Of a DNA stretch of 64,000 nucleotides, positions 1-10,099 are shown one piece after another. A program made the translations under genes and the position numbers. This stretch comes from Nemophila menziesii. Lineage: Eukaryota; Streptophyta; Magnoliopsida; Boraginales; Hydrophyllaceae. Within the stretch, counting starts at the first letter, position 1, and the number at the start of each line of letters is the position of its first letter. A model generated the notes under the pieces. The model was not told the DNA's origin, searched no databases, and worked only from the letters and a program-made list of their open reading frames with translations. The DNA is taken from the NCBI GenBank assembly GCA_029959085.1, contig JARWIR010000005.1, positions 50,904,850 to 50,968,849 of the forward strand, given 5' to 3'.

Positions 1-1400
1 GTTAATGTGAAGCTTTAAAGATATGTGGAATATAATTAGATGTGAAGTCAATTCTAAGGAGATAAGGAAAGAAGATATGGAAGGAATTAAGAGATAAAAG
101 GAAGTACAGATCAAATAGGAAAAGAAAATCTGCCAAGTAAATCTGAAATTCTGCAGCCACGTCCACTAAAGTGAGATAATTTCAAATCGGGTAGGAATTT
201 GGGTGCGCACTCAAAAACTAAAGTGTAGATCTTTTCTCTGAGGTCGTTTAGATATAAAGTAGGCGGAAGGCAGACCAATATTGAAGGAGATACGACAAAA
301 ACAAGACAATAGCGTTTTATTCTCTCTCATATATTTTAGGAAACAAATTTGAGTTGCACTTGGACACAAATTACTTGCCTTATACTCCAAGATTTCGACC
401 TAGGGTCTTCTTAACACATATAAATACACCCTTTAATCATTGTAAAAATGTCATTGCCTCTCCTTAACTAATCCATAGTATTATTCATCATAGAAGTCAT
501 TCTAGAGAAGCAAGTTGATAGTATGTATCTTTATTTTAGTTTATTTCTTGTTAGCATGAAATAATTTCCATATAGCTTGGATTTTTCATATTTATAATCT
601 TTGAATTCTATTTTCTTCTATCTAAGGTTGTTTAGGGAAAACCATTTTAAATTGATTCTATCTTCTTAACCATATATTTGTTTTATGTGCTTTGATTTAT
701 GGTCTATCTTAATGTTGATCACATTAGGATTGTCTTAATATTAGTTATATGGTCACCCAAAAGGGGTGTCTAATTATTGAAATATCACATGAACTTCTAG
801 TGTGCGGTAGTGATTAGGAAGGGCTTGCGTAACTAGATAATCAATATGGGTTTAAGATTTAACCGCCGATATTGGGTAGGGGTCCCCTTACCCAAGTCCC
901 CTGGTAATTGTTAGGTCGCTATCTACGTCCACCCGGAAAGAGGTTAGGAAGAATATAGAATCCTGGCTATTTATGTAAGAGCTTTAATCACCCTTATTAA
1001 ATAGTAGAAGAAAAAGAAGAATTAGTGCATACTAGCAAAAACTAAATTATACTCTCTCATCTTATTCTTACATCTTTAATATACTGTTTTGTCTTTAGTT
1101 TAATTTATCAATAATTCATCAATCAATCATTCATATTTACTTTTATTGTCTTTAATTCATTGAACTATTTATTACTATTATTTTCTGTTAATCCATTCGT
1201 ACAACACATTAAGTCCTTGAGAACAAATCTTTACTTATCATTAAACTTGTGTACGACCTGTGATACTTGCAGTGAGTACCGTGTTTAGGTTACGGTGTTA
1301 GTTGTATCTTTTATTATCATATTTTTATCACATCTTAACCGACACCAGTAAGGAAAAACACAAGTATTTTTACAATAATTATTGAGTATAGTTAATTTTA
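1..1400 (+). repeat. Degenerate LTR-like sequence (Ty3/gypsy type)
   Basis: This stretch has no gene but resembles the LTR seen in segment S further along. It has a TATA-like gatataaag near 250 followed by a gcggaaggcagac stretch, where S has tatataag followed by gcggaagcaagagcag. A cytosine/guanine-richer patch near 860-950 lies at the position of the dinucleotide-balanced middle of S. Near 1,215-1,290 there is a gagaacaaa...gtgtacgacct...atacttgcag arrangement, where the S LTRs have gagatcaaa...ggatattactt...ccgtacacttgcgg. I see no polypurine tract, primer site or coding region tied to it. The reading as a related, older LTR is an inference from these ordered motifs; the limits are approximate. 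Confidence 0.4.
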
Positions 1401-2676
1401 TATTATCTCCTCTCCAATACTTGATTCTATATATCTTCCCTCGTAGTTATTAATCCATTACCTTCCAACACAATACACGACTGATTATGTCAACTTCACA
1501 GATATCTCTGGGTCTCTCTCAAATCTATCTAATGAGGATGAGATGTCGTTCATGGAGGAAGAGACGATCAATGGCTACTGAAACAGATATAAATCATTCT
1601 GAGGCACCAATCGATCAGCCAAATGCATGTTATCCAAAGACTGTGAATATAACATCTACATTAGAAGTTGAAACTTTCCCATCTCAGCCACTTCTTGCTG
1701 ATGTGGCAAAATTTGAGCTGATAATAAGAGTCTCGAGGTACTACTTGCTAATAGAACTAAAGGAAACTTGAGTCACGCCAAAGTAGGTCAAACAACTGCT
1801 AAATTACCGGAGCAAGATACGAGAAGGCCACAACTGAGGGTAACTAGTCTAAATCCAATTTCAGTTTTGATATAGTTTCTAAATATGTTTTTTTATCAAG
1901 AACAATTTGGAAAAAATAAAGCCACCATAGGAGAAATGCCCTAGTATGCAAAAGCTAGGCTTCCGAAAAGTTGCTCTAGTTTTTAATCATCACTTATTGT
2001 TTGACTCCGAAGAGTCTCAAAGTGATGATGATCTCCGGCTTTGTTTATAGATTCCCACGATTTACCGATCGTTTAACACTAGAGAAAGACTGATTACTCA
2101 AGTTTGAAACAAGCCACAATCTATCTTACACATATGATTATCATCCTAATGGATGATTTATTACACAAAAGACCAATTTATTAACTTGAAGCATATGTAA
2201 TGAGCATTATCCTCATCATTCAACACTTTATAGGCTACTGCCTTCTCATACGAAACAGGCCTCTTCATACTGGACATGTAAATACCACCTTGAAGATAAC
2301 CATATCCATGTGAGCCTAAATTCAACAATTACTTAACATTATCAAAGTGTTGTGTTTAAAGAATATATTTTGGTTGAATATATAATTATTTAAAATACCT
2401 TTTGAATAATTTGTGAAAGTTCTGAAAACAGGCTTGGCACAAAACTTCGTGAATCCAAGCTAGGCTATCTTTAATTATGAAGTATGAATCCATTTCTACG
2501 AAAATTGGCTAAGTTGTAATAACTTTATTAATATGATAGGAACAAAAAAAATCAAAAATATTCTCGAGAGTAAGGTCTTGGAGGGAAAGTGAGGTAGTCT
2601 CAGCATATTAAGTCCAGCCTGATTAGCAAACGCTAAAACTGACAATGGCTTCAAATAGCAATAGATCAAAGCATTT
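1401..2676. other. Gene-poor stretch with weak exon-like traces
   Basis: No intact gene is visible. A 94-residue open frame at 1487-1771 has no recognisable domain and is not supported by any other evidence. On the minus strand, about 2163-2330 reads open for about 45 residues (including GSHGYGYLQGG and VAYKVLNDED) behind an AG that could be a splice acceptor, so it may be an exon of a decayed gene. I do not recognise the family. The copia element at 2677-7698 interrupts whatever was here. Confidence 0.3.
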
Positions 2677-3068
2677 TGTTGGTTTTTTGTATTACATAAG
2701 AGAAAAAGAAATAGATTTATAATGATTTTTATATTGGGGAAGAAAAATAAAAGAAATTATGTAATATAAAATGGGAAAAGATGGATGGGTGTTGGTTTAC
2801 AAAAGAAAGAAAGTAGTTAATAAATTAAATTTTACAAGAAATTTTGGTTGCTTTAGAATGGTATCTCACATTTGACCGAAGGTCATATTTATAGTATCAC
2901 AATGTCAGTCTATACGCAGTGTACTATCTACTAGAAACTAGTAGACATAAATTTGATACATAATTTCTAATACAAACTTGATAATTCTAAAAAATAAATG
3001 ATTCTACAACCTAGATATTTCTAGAGATAATTCTAGAAACTAGAAGAAAAAAAAGTATTATTTTAGCA
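2677..3068 (-). repeat. 3' LTR of the copia element
   Basis: About 390 bp, matching 7069-7698 apart from the insertion in that copy. Shared landmarks include the stretch from aagagaaaaagaaatag through a conserved ttttggttgcttta to repeated agataattctagaaac motifs. In element orientation it starts TGCTAAAA and ends CCAACA, the TG...CA ends normal for an LTR. Confidence 0.88.
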
Positions 3069-3400
3069 CTCTCTTTTAATGCCCATTTTCGTAATTTCTC
3101 GTAGTGTTTTGAATTTTCGTCTTGGAAAAGCTTTTGTAAAAATATTTGCAAGTGGTTCTTCAGTCCTTATGTATTGAAGTTCAATTTGGCCATTATTTGT
3201 CGCCTCTCGCATAAAATGGTATAGTAATGTGCTTAGTCCTACTACGATGGACGACATTTTTTGCCATTACTGTAGCTGACTTGTTGTCGCACTAGATTTT
3301 ATTGGTATTTCTTGTTGCTCCCATGTCTTCAAGTATTCGTCTAAGCCATATTGTCTAACTTGTTGATAGTGCCTCTGCCACATATTTCACTTTTGCTGAA
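3069..3400 (-). pseudogene. copia RNase H domain remnant
   Basis: The minus strand carries the C-terminal part of the copia polyprotein. In one frame HFMREATNNGQIEL, TEEPLANIFTKAF and KFKTLRE follow each other, which is the usual end of the copia RNase H domain (strand cleavage of the RNA in the RNA/DNA hybrid). The frame stays open for 64 residues to just inside the 3' LTR boundary. Upstream towards 3400 the homologous region continues with stops and frame changes. It sits directly next to the 3' LTR, as in intact elements. Confidence 0.85.
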
Positions 3401-3593
3401 GATTGTGCCACACGGTCTTTTTTTATGACCATGAGAATATCCCTGAGTCGAGTGAGAATGTATAGCCTGAGGTACTCTTCATAACATCTACTGATCCATC
3501 CCAATCCCTGTTTGTGTAGCCTGTCAATATTGAGTCATTTTAAGGCTCGTACCATATGACATAGTCCTTTGTACCTTGTAGGTATCTTAAAAT

Positions 3594-4560
3594 TCATTTA
3601 CGTGCTCCATATTGGACCTTGCTTGGACTATGCTTGAACCTCGATAGTAGACTAGTCGCGTACATGTTGTCAGGTCTGGTAGCAGTAAGATATAGCAAAC
3701 TTCCAATGATACGTTTGTATATTGCTTGACCTATCTTACGTGTGTTGTCTTCTTCAATTAGTTTTTCGTTAGTAACTAGAGGAGTAACAACAGTCATGCG
3801 TACATGCATCTTGAACTTCTTCAGTAAATACTTTGTAAACTTATTTTGTGACATGAATATTCCTCTTGTATCTTGTCTCACCTCAATGCCAAGAATGTAG
3901 TGCATTAACCCAAGATTCGTCATCTCGAAGGTTTTCATCATGTCTTCTTTGACCTCTTTGATCATTTGGTCATTGTTTCCTGTATAGATGGGATCATCTA
4001 CATAGAGAGAGACGATGAGTCTGCTATTATTACCTTGGCTTTTAAAGTATAGATAGGCTCATTTTGACTTCTCGTGAATCCTCGATCAGTGAAGTAGTTG
4101 TCAATTCGAATGTACCACGCCCGAGGAGCTTGCTTGAGTCCGTATAGTGCTTTTTGTAGTTTTAGAACTCGATCTTGTTGGCCTTTCTCCACGAACCCTT
4201 GAGGTTCCTCAACATATATCTCTTCTTCTAGATAGCCATTGCGGAATGCTGACTTCACGTCTAGTTGATGTAACTTCCAGTTCTTTCGAGAAGCTAATGC
4301 AATAAGTGCTCTTATAGTGTCTAAGCGTGCGACTGGAGAAAATGTCTCATTGTAGTTACTACCTGGTAGTCATGAGTATCCTTTACCAACAAGTCTTGCC
4401 TTATGTTTTTGGATTGAGCTGAGACCCACTTGACTCCAATGATATCTTTGTTGGTTGGTTGATTTACCAACACCCACGTTTTGGTTTTCTCGATCATTTT
4501 GATCTATTTCTCCTTTGCGCTTACCCATTCATTTTGTTTTGCTGCTGCTTCAAAACTTTT
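3594..4560 (-). pseudogene. copia reverse transcriptase remnant
   Basis: Two open frames of 86 and 123 residues, plus a broken N-terminal part up to about 4560, make up the copia reverse transcriptase. Visible motifs in order are a degraded KARLVGKGY block, DVKSAFRNGYLEEEIYV, KALYGLKQAPRAWY, the catalytic YVDD (codons at 3993-4004) and GLMHYILGIEV, then the LLYLTATRPD connection region. The YVDD box is intact, but the two main frames are out of register across it and stops lie on either side. In a working element this enzyme copies the genomic RNA into DNA inside virus-like particles. It is inactive here. Confidence 0.92.
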
Positions 4561-4816
4561 GGTTTCCAAAGTCACAAAATTGCATGTTTGATATATGTCT
4601 CTAGGTGACCTTGTCTTCCCTGGTGGTGTTTTCTGGAGATGACTCATCATTACTGGACGAAGATGATCTTGGATTTCTTGGTGATGTGGGTTCCTGAGTA
4701 TTCATTGGACCCTCTTTTTTGGTATTATCCATGTTGCGCACCTGTGTACCATTATACATTATCATTCCACCTTTCCTTCATCCCAATTCCATGTTGCATT
4801 AGCGTCGAACTCGACA

Positions 4817-5600
4817 TCACGGTTGACAATAAGTTTCTTTTTTATTGATATTGTAGATTCTATAGCCTTCTGATTCTGAGCTATAGCTGAGGAATATTCC
4901 TTTTTCAGTCGTTTCTTCTAGTTTGTGTTGTTTCTCTTTCAGGATATGTACGTAGAAGATGCTTTCGAAGTCTCTAAGGTGTTGTGCTGACGGCTTCCTT
5001 CCACTATGTGCTTCAATTGGTGTTTTATTTTGAATGGCCTTTGTTGGACATCTGTTGAGAAGGTAGATTGTGGTGTATACTGCTTCTTCCCAGGTATCAT
5101 TTGGCATTCCTTTCTCTGCTAACATAGTCCTTGCCATCTCTGTGATTGTTCTATTCTTCCTTTCTGATACGCCATTTTTGCTCTTGAGCGTAGCCGACGT
5201 TGACTCCTTCATTGTCACAGAATTCGTTGAACTCCTTTGAGGTATACTCCTTTCCTGGATCACTTCGAATTACTTTAATTCGTCGACAACTTTGATTCTC
5301 GACAAGATTCTTGGATTTCTTGAAAAAATTGAATAGTTTTGACTTTTCTCACATGAAGTACACCCAAGTCATTCTAGTATAATCATTAATGAAAAGGATG
5401 TAGTACCTGTTATTCTTAAATGTTGGAGTCCTCATTGGTCCACATACGTTTGTATGAACCAGCTCCATCACGTTTTTGGCTCTCCATGCTTTGCCTGAAG
5501 GGAATGACTTTCTATGTTGTTTTCGTTCTAGGCATCTCTCATACATGTCGTTATTCACCTGGATGACTGGTAGATCTCTCATCATATTCTTCTGATGGAG
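4817..5600 (-). pseudogene. copia integrase remnant
   Basis: The upstream frame (5349-5585) holds the pre-integrase region and the start of the catalytic core: the CLERKQHRKSFP stretch, then HTNVCGPM with the position of the first catalytic Asp changed to Asn, and FINDYTRMTWVYF. The second frame (4817-5263) holds the rest of the core, with the GVSERKNRTI motif that carries the catalytic Glu, and ARTMLAEK, YLLNRCPTKA and GYRIYN downstream. A gap with stops separates the two. Integrase inserts the cDNA into the genome; loss of the first Asp and the break make this copy dead. Confidence 0.88.
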
Positions 5601-5875
5601 AATTTTTAACCCGTGAAAGTTGAAGTATCTAAACCTTCAGTGCCATAGCGATGATTGGTCTTCTTGATCTTCCATTGCCGTTTAAACGTAATTCTATCGG
5701 ATCTGAAAATTTCTCTGTTTCTACATTTATACTACAGTTCTTTCTTGATTTTTATTTTTATTGTCATATATTATGCACGAGACATCTTTAAATAAGAGGT
5801 TATATCCTCTTTCCATCATTTGACTCACATTCAGTAGATTTGTATCTAGTTTGGGGACCAACAATACATCATGGA

Positions 5876-6986
5876 TTAGTTGCGTACCTTTTTACGTGTT
5901 GGCCGTGATTGTACGTTTGCCTTCAACCTCCAGATCTCCATTTCCAAGATTGACTTGAGATTTGACCGATTTTTCTTTGTCTCGAAGATTTTCTTGTCAA
6001 TATTGATAGTGGTTGCTGCAACTACTATCAATATACCATGTGTCGTTTTCCACCTCTGAAGCAGCGTGACATGCGTAGAATAGGGTGTCTTCATTTTTAT
6101 TTTGTTAGCAGAAGTTAGCCTGGTGTTTTTGTTTGGACCGACAATCTTTCTCCATGTGGCCAAATTTCAACTTTTGCATTGTGCTTTTTCACGAAACCAA
6201 CAATTGTTTTCAAGATGGTTGTTTTCTTACAGATACGACATGGTGAATATATTCCCGTTCTTTGATTAGACTCACCATTTTCTCTATTTCTAGAATTTTT
6301 ATCCCCCCATTTTTAGAATTTTGAGACCTTATGTTGAGTTTAGACTAAAATGTGTATTTCATGGATTCATTTTCACGCGTACTTATTCTTTTCTCGTAAG
6401 CTTCTAAAGAGCCTACCAACTTTGTTATTGACAGAGTGGCTATCCTTACTTTGTTTAGTAGTAGTTACCAGATCGTATTTAGTAGGAAGAGTAGTTAATA
6501 TTTTTTCATGACTCTTTTATCGGTTATATCATATTTATAGGCTCTCAGCTATTTAACTATTTCTCGTAATTTAGTGTAGTAATTTTTTATGGTCTCGGAT
6601 TCTTTCATTTTCATATTTTCTAATTCCTTTCTTAGAGTTTAAGGTTTAATATTGCGTACCTTTACGTTTCCTTGAAACTCTTCTTTCAACGCATCACAAG
6701 CTTGCTTCGCTGTAGTGGCACCGCTAATCCTTGGGAACAATGACTCCGCCATGGCCATTTGTATGTTGTAAAGTGCCAAATTATCCTTCTCCATATACTT
6801 AGTTAAATTTTCCTTCTCTGTTGCGGATAAAGTTTACATATCTTCAGAAATAGTATGTCCCTTGTCAACAATATCCCATAAACTTTGGGACATGAAATAT
6901 GTCCTCATCTTGATCGCCTAATAATCATAATTTTCTCGCAAAAATATCGAGATTGGGATTTGGGTATTGCTTCGAAGAGTGGCCAT
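5876..6986 (-). pseudogene. copia gag and protease remnant
   Basis: The ATG at 6984-6986 starts a gag frame beginning MATLRSNTQIPI. It contains the usual gag helices (LYNIQMAMAESLFPRISG, ALKEEFQGN, TLRKELENMKMKE) interrupted by several stop codons, where family members have Trp or Gln codons. Further on the minus strand, near 6170-6010, the end of a CCHC knuckle (HMEKDC) is followed by WYIDSSCSNH, the aspartic protease box in which the usual Gly after Asp-Ser is Ser. In functional elements gag forms the particle and the protease processes the polyprotein. The frames are broken in at least five places. Confidence 0.85.
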
Positions 6987-7054
6987 GATATTATATTTAG
7001 TAATAGAGATATTTTTGCGGGAGCTAATTATCCCTTAATTGATAATCGAATGTT

Positions 7055-7068
7055 GCTTTGATACGAGT
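7055..7068 (-). promoter_or_regulatory. copia primer-binding site, degraded
   Basis: Directly inside the 5' LTR, the minus strand reads ctcgtatcaaagc. Plant copia elements usually have TGGTATCAGAGC here, which pairs with initiator methionine tRNA to prime minus-strand synthesis. The site keeps GTATCA and AGC, with substitutions between. Confidence 0.65.
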
Positions 7069-7698
7069 TGTTGGTTTTATATATTGCATAAGAGAAAAAG
7101 AAATAGATTTGTAATGATTTTTATATTGGGGAAGAAAAATAAAAGAATTTATATAATAGAAAATGAGAAAAGATGGATGGACTTTGGTTTATAAAAGAAA
7201 GAAAGTAGTTAATATCTTAACTTTTACAAGGAATTTTGGTTGCTTTATTGTCTGTTTGGAAGTGCTTTTTAGAAGCACTTAAAAGTGTTTTTAGATTTTT
7301 TAAAAGTATTTTATGGCTCTGAAAATCATTTTTAGGAGAAACGCCAAACTGGTACTTCTTAAAAAAAGCACCTAAAGTGATTCTAGATTTTAAAATTATT
7401 TAAAATAATTTTTCAAAAATTTAAATTTTATTCTAAAAACTCTTTCTTAATCTAAAATAAGTACTTCCAACGGGTCTATCTCACAAATGACCAATGGTCA
7501 CATTTATAGTATCACTATGTCAGTGTACTATCTTCTATCTTCTAGAAACAAGTACACATAATTTTAATACATAATTCCTAATACAAACTAGATAATTCTA
7601 GAAACTAAATTATGTTATAAACTAGTTACTTTTAGAGATAATTCTATAAGAGATAATTTTAGAAAAGATAATTTTAGAAACTAGAATAAAAATAAGCA
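7069..7698 (-). repeat. 5' LTR of the copia element, interrupted
   Basis: The homologue of the LTR at 2677-3068, made longer by an insertion at about 7248-7477. Its ends in element orientation are TGCTTATT and CCAACA. The two LTRs differ by many substitutions and small indels, which indicates an old insertion. Confidence 0.87.
7248..7477. mobile_element. MITE-like insertion inside the 5' LTR
   Basis: About 230 bp present only in the 5' LTR. The 3' LTR reads gctttagaatggtatctcac with no insert. The ends are imperfect inverted repeats: ttgtctgtttggaagtgct on one side, and the complement of agtacttccaacgggtcta on the other, sharing a ttggaagt core. The interior is AT-rich and non-coding. A target duplication could be as short as TA or TTA, so the superfamily is not settled. 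Confidence 0.6.
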
Positions 7699-8087
7699 TA
7701 ATTATAACCCATCTTTATAATGAAGTCCAGGTCTCTATGTTATTCGTACTTTCTAGGCTACCTTTTTATTTCTTTAATGGTGAGATAATTTCTTGCAGAG
7801 TCTCGGCATTAGCTCTCTGGACTGGAGAATTTAGTATGTGGTTCTCGGCATATTCTTTAACCAAAATTTACCACTTATAATCGACACCAAAAAAAAACTG
7901 AAAACCAGCTTCAAAATTAATGATAATTTTGCATTAACATGCTAAAGCACACAATTTCTTTCATAAATTAAAACATAAAAATTTCCTTAGAAGTTTTCAA
8001 ACCAATACCATGATATTGTAACATACTAAATGCATATTATGTTTGCAACCAACTATCAAGACTCCACAAGATATAGAATTATTATAT
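7699..8087. other. No gene seen; spacer between copia element and Pack-MULE
   Basis: AT-rich sequence. A short open stretch after a possible splice acceptor (cttgcag near 7795) reads ALWTGEFSMWFSAYSL, which I cannot assign. Nothing else is supported. Confidence 0.3.
8079..8087. repeat. 9-bp target site duplication, left
   Basis: ttattatat directly precedes the left terminal inverted repeat. It matches ttattctat on the right side (9793-9801) at 8 of 9 positions. Nine base pairs is the length typical of Mutator-family insertions. Confidence 0.75.
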
Positions 8088-8494
8088 GGGTGAACACCCC
8101 GTAAAGCCTTGTTTGTTTACCCAAAGTGCGGAACCGCCCTTTATCTTTTTTTTTACACAAACGTCCTTTAGGAACTTTTTTTGTCACCGTTACCTCTTTT
8201 TTCCATTTTCTGTTAGTTGACCGTTAGTCAGTGCCATCTGGCGCTATGTCACCGACACGTAAGCTCCACGTAGGCGTGACGTCACCCTTAGCTGATAGTT
8301 TTTTTATTACATGGCAAGGGCCGTCTACCTCATTACTTTTTTTTTAACTTTTTTAAGCCATCTTCTTCTTCTTCGTTCTCCATCAACAATTGAAGAACCC
8401 AAATAAAAAAATGCAGTTTAAGAACAAATTTCTTACTCCAATTACCTCAATGGAGATACATGATTAAGTTATACGGGAAGCATAAAGCACTTCT
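8088..8494 (+). repeat. Left terminal inverted repeat of the Pack-MULE
   Basis: It pairs with 9414-9792. Shared landmarks in order are gggtgaacaccccgta, ccctttatctttttttt, a ttttctgttagttgac stretch, gtgccatctggcgc or its variant, gtcaccgacacgtaagct, cttcttcttcttcg, and ttctccatcaacaat. The arm is unusually GC-rich for this window and contains short T-runs. Confidence 0.9.
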
Positions 8495-8739
8495 TTTAAT
8501 GAAAACCGAAAACCCCAAGTATTATCCTTTAGTATATTGTTTCTAAGGGGGAACGAACTCATAATTAAGTCCCTCGTGAGCTCGGTTTACGAAATTCCAT
8601 ACAAATCACGGGTTTTAGGAATTAAAATAATTTTTTCCAGAACATTATATTTCAATTGTTTGAATATTTCATATCAATAAATCTATATCTAAATAAATTA
8701 ATTACTGTAGATGATCTTGAAAAACTTCCCTTGAATACA

Positions 8740-9414
8740 AATGAGTGTACAAAAGCATTAGTAGTCTCCTTCTGGGAGATGCTAATAGACTTTGTCCAAA
8801 CAATTGTCGGTTTCTCACTTGTCGAAGCTCCGGCCTGTAAAAAGTCTCCAAGTGGTGCTCCGGCTAATGTAGCCGTTTGTATAGAAAAACTCGGCGGTTC
8901 ATCAGCTTTTAGCGGCAAGGTGCATTAACTTTAGTAAATTCCAATTCAACACCTACTGAGAAATTTATTAATACTTTTACCGCTTAGGTATGGAAGGATG
9001 AGTCTGGATATATGTTATCCGATATATTGAAAGAAAACAAGGTTGATAATACTAGTATGAGATTCGACTCTTATGCAAGAACAACCTTAGAATTTGTTAC
9101 TTTAAAAGACTATGGTGAACGAGAGTTCTTGTATTTCCGTAATCCAAGTGCTGATATGCTTCTTCGTGAATCATAACTTGATATTGATCTTATTTAAAAG
9201 GTGCCATTTATATATAAATAGATAAATAATAAGATATTTAATTGCTTAGTGATTTTATTGTAAAATGAATCAGGCTAAGATCTTTTATTATGGTTCGATC
9301 AGTCTGATTAAAGAACCGTGTAGATCAACACATCTAGCTGCTTTAAAACTAGCAAAAAAATCGGGAAGTTTAGTCTCATATGATCCGAATTTAAGATTAG
9401 CTTTATGGCCTTCA
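8740..9414 (+). pseudogene. Fructokinase (pfkB family) gene fragment, broken
   Basis: Three exons of a plant fructokinase can be followed. Exon 1 (about 8740-8919) gives [19 protein letters not shown] and [15 protein letters not shown]. Exon 2 (8988-9200) gives [17 protein letters not shown] and [13 protein letters not shown]. Exon 3 (from 9274) gives [20 protein letters not shown] and [13 protein letters not shown]. Introns at 8920-8987 and 9201-9273 keep GT and AG ends. Fructokinase phosphorylates fructose to fructose 6-phosphate in the cytosol or plastid. Here a stop follows LLRES, a second stop lies in DLI*K, and the Gly of the SFGEM start motif is Trp. The C-terminal half with the ATP-binding and catalytic region is absent, because the right arm of the Pack-MULE begins at WPSE. 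Confidence 0.92.
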
Positions 9415-9792
9415 GAAGTGATTTATGATTCCCATATAACTTACTATAACTTAAGCATGTCCCTCCATTGGGTAATTGGAGTGAGCTATTTGTTCTTAAA
9501 TTGCATATTTTGATTTGGGTTTCTCGATTGTTGATGGAGAACGAAGAAGAAGAAGAAGATGGATTTAAAAAAAAATGAGGTGTAAATGACAATGACTTGT
9601 AGCTTACGTGTCGGTGACATGGCGGTGACATGGCGCCAGATGGCATTGACTAACAGTCAACTAACAGAAAATGGAAAAAAAGGGCTAACGATGACAAAAA
9701 AAATTCCTAAAGGGTGTTTTGTGTAAAAAAAAAGATAAAGGGTGGTTTCTACACTTTGGGAAAACATAAAGGGTGGTACGGGGTGTTCACCC
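9414..9792 (-). repeat. Right terminal inverted repeat of the Pack-MULE
   Basis: Reverse complement of the left arm with scattered substitutions and indels. It contains a duplicated gtgacatggcg motif that the left arm lacks. The fructokinase frame ends where this arm starts. Confidence 0.9.
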
Positions 9793-9801
9793 TTATTCTA
9801 T
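9793..9801. repeat. 9-bp target site duplication, right
   Basis: ttattctat directly follows the right terminal inverted repeat and differs from the left copy at one base. Confidence 0.75.
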
Positions 9802-10099
9802 TCAATAGTGTGCTCGTGTTTTGCAAAACAACCAAATATACTCGTCGACGTCGTTTCAAATAAACAATAACAAATATGACCAAAAGAGGTTTCAACAATC
9901 AATAGCTTCGGGCAAATCATTGTATTTCAAAAATCATAATCATTGAATTTGAATTACTATTACAGTTTATCTTCTCTTTTTAATATTTGTCTCGATCATT
10001 AACTAGACGACGATTCCGGCATATTTTCATATTCGGTGGACTTTCCTCTTCATATACCTTTCACCATTTAAACATATTTTTAAAATTCTCGTTCAATTA

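Larger units (their letters stand above)
2677..7698 (-). mobile_element. Ty1/copia LTR retrotransposon, degenerate, near full length
   Basis: A 5.0-kb element lies on the minus strand with two LTRs that both begin TGCT and end CCAACA in element orientation. Between them, in the order expected for Ty1/copia, are gag with a UBN2-like region, a CCHC knuckle, an aspartic protease motif, integrase, reverse transcriptase and RNase H. Every domain is cut by stops and frameshifts, so it cannot encode its own transposition proteins. The LTRs are clearly related but carry many differences, and one holds a further insertion, so the insertion is old. Flanking 5-bp sequences (cattt on the left, taatt on the right) no longer match as a target duplication. 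Confidence 0.93.
8088..9792. mobile_element. Pack-MULE carrying a fructokinase gene fragment
   Basis: A 1.7-kb non-autonomous Mutator-like element. Both ends start gggtgaacaccccgta in inverted orientation (16 of 16 bases), and the inverted similarity continues inwards for about 380-400 bp with small gaps. The 9-bp flanks match at 8 of 9. Between the arms lies a broken fructokinase fragment that still has introns, so genomic DNA was captured rather than a spliced transcript. There is no MURA-type transposase, so movement would have needed one supplied from elsewhere. These are the defining traits of Pack-MULEs. Confidence 0.92.

Noticed and set aside
2677..7698. Possibility of an active copia retrotransposon
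   Set aside because: gag, integrase and RT are each cut by stops or frameshifts, the first integrase Asp is lost, and the LTRs have diverged.
8740..9414. Possibility of a working fructokinase gene
   Set aside because: It has two in-frame stops and lacks the C-terminal half; transposon arms enclose it.
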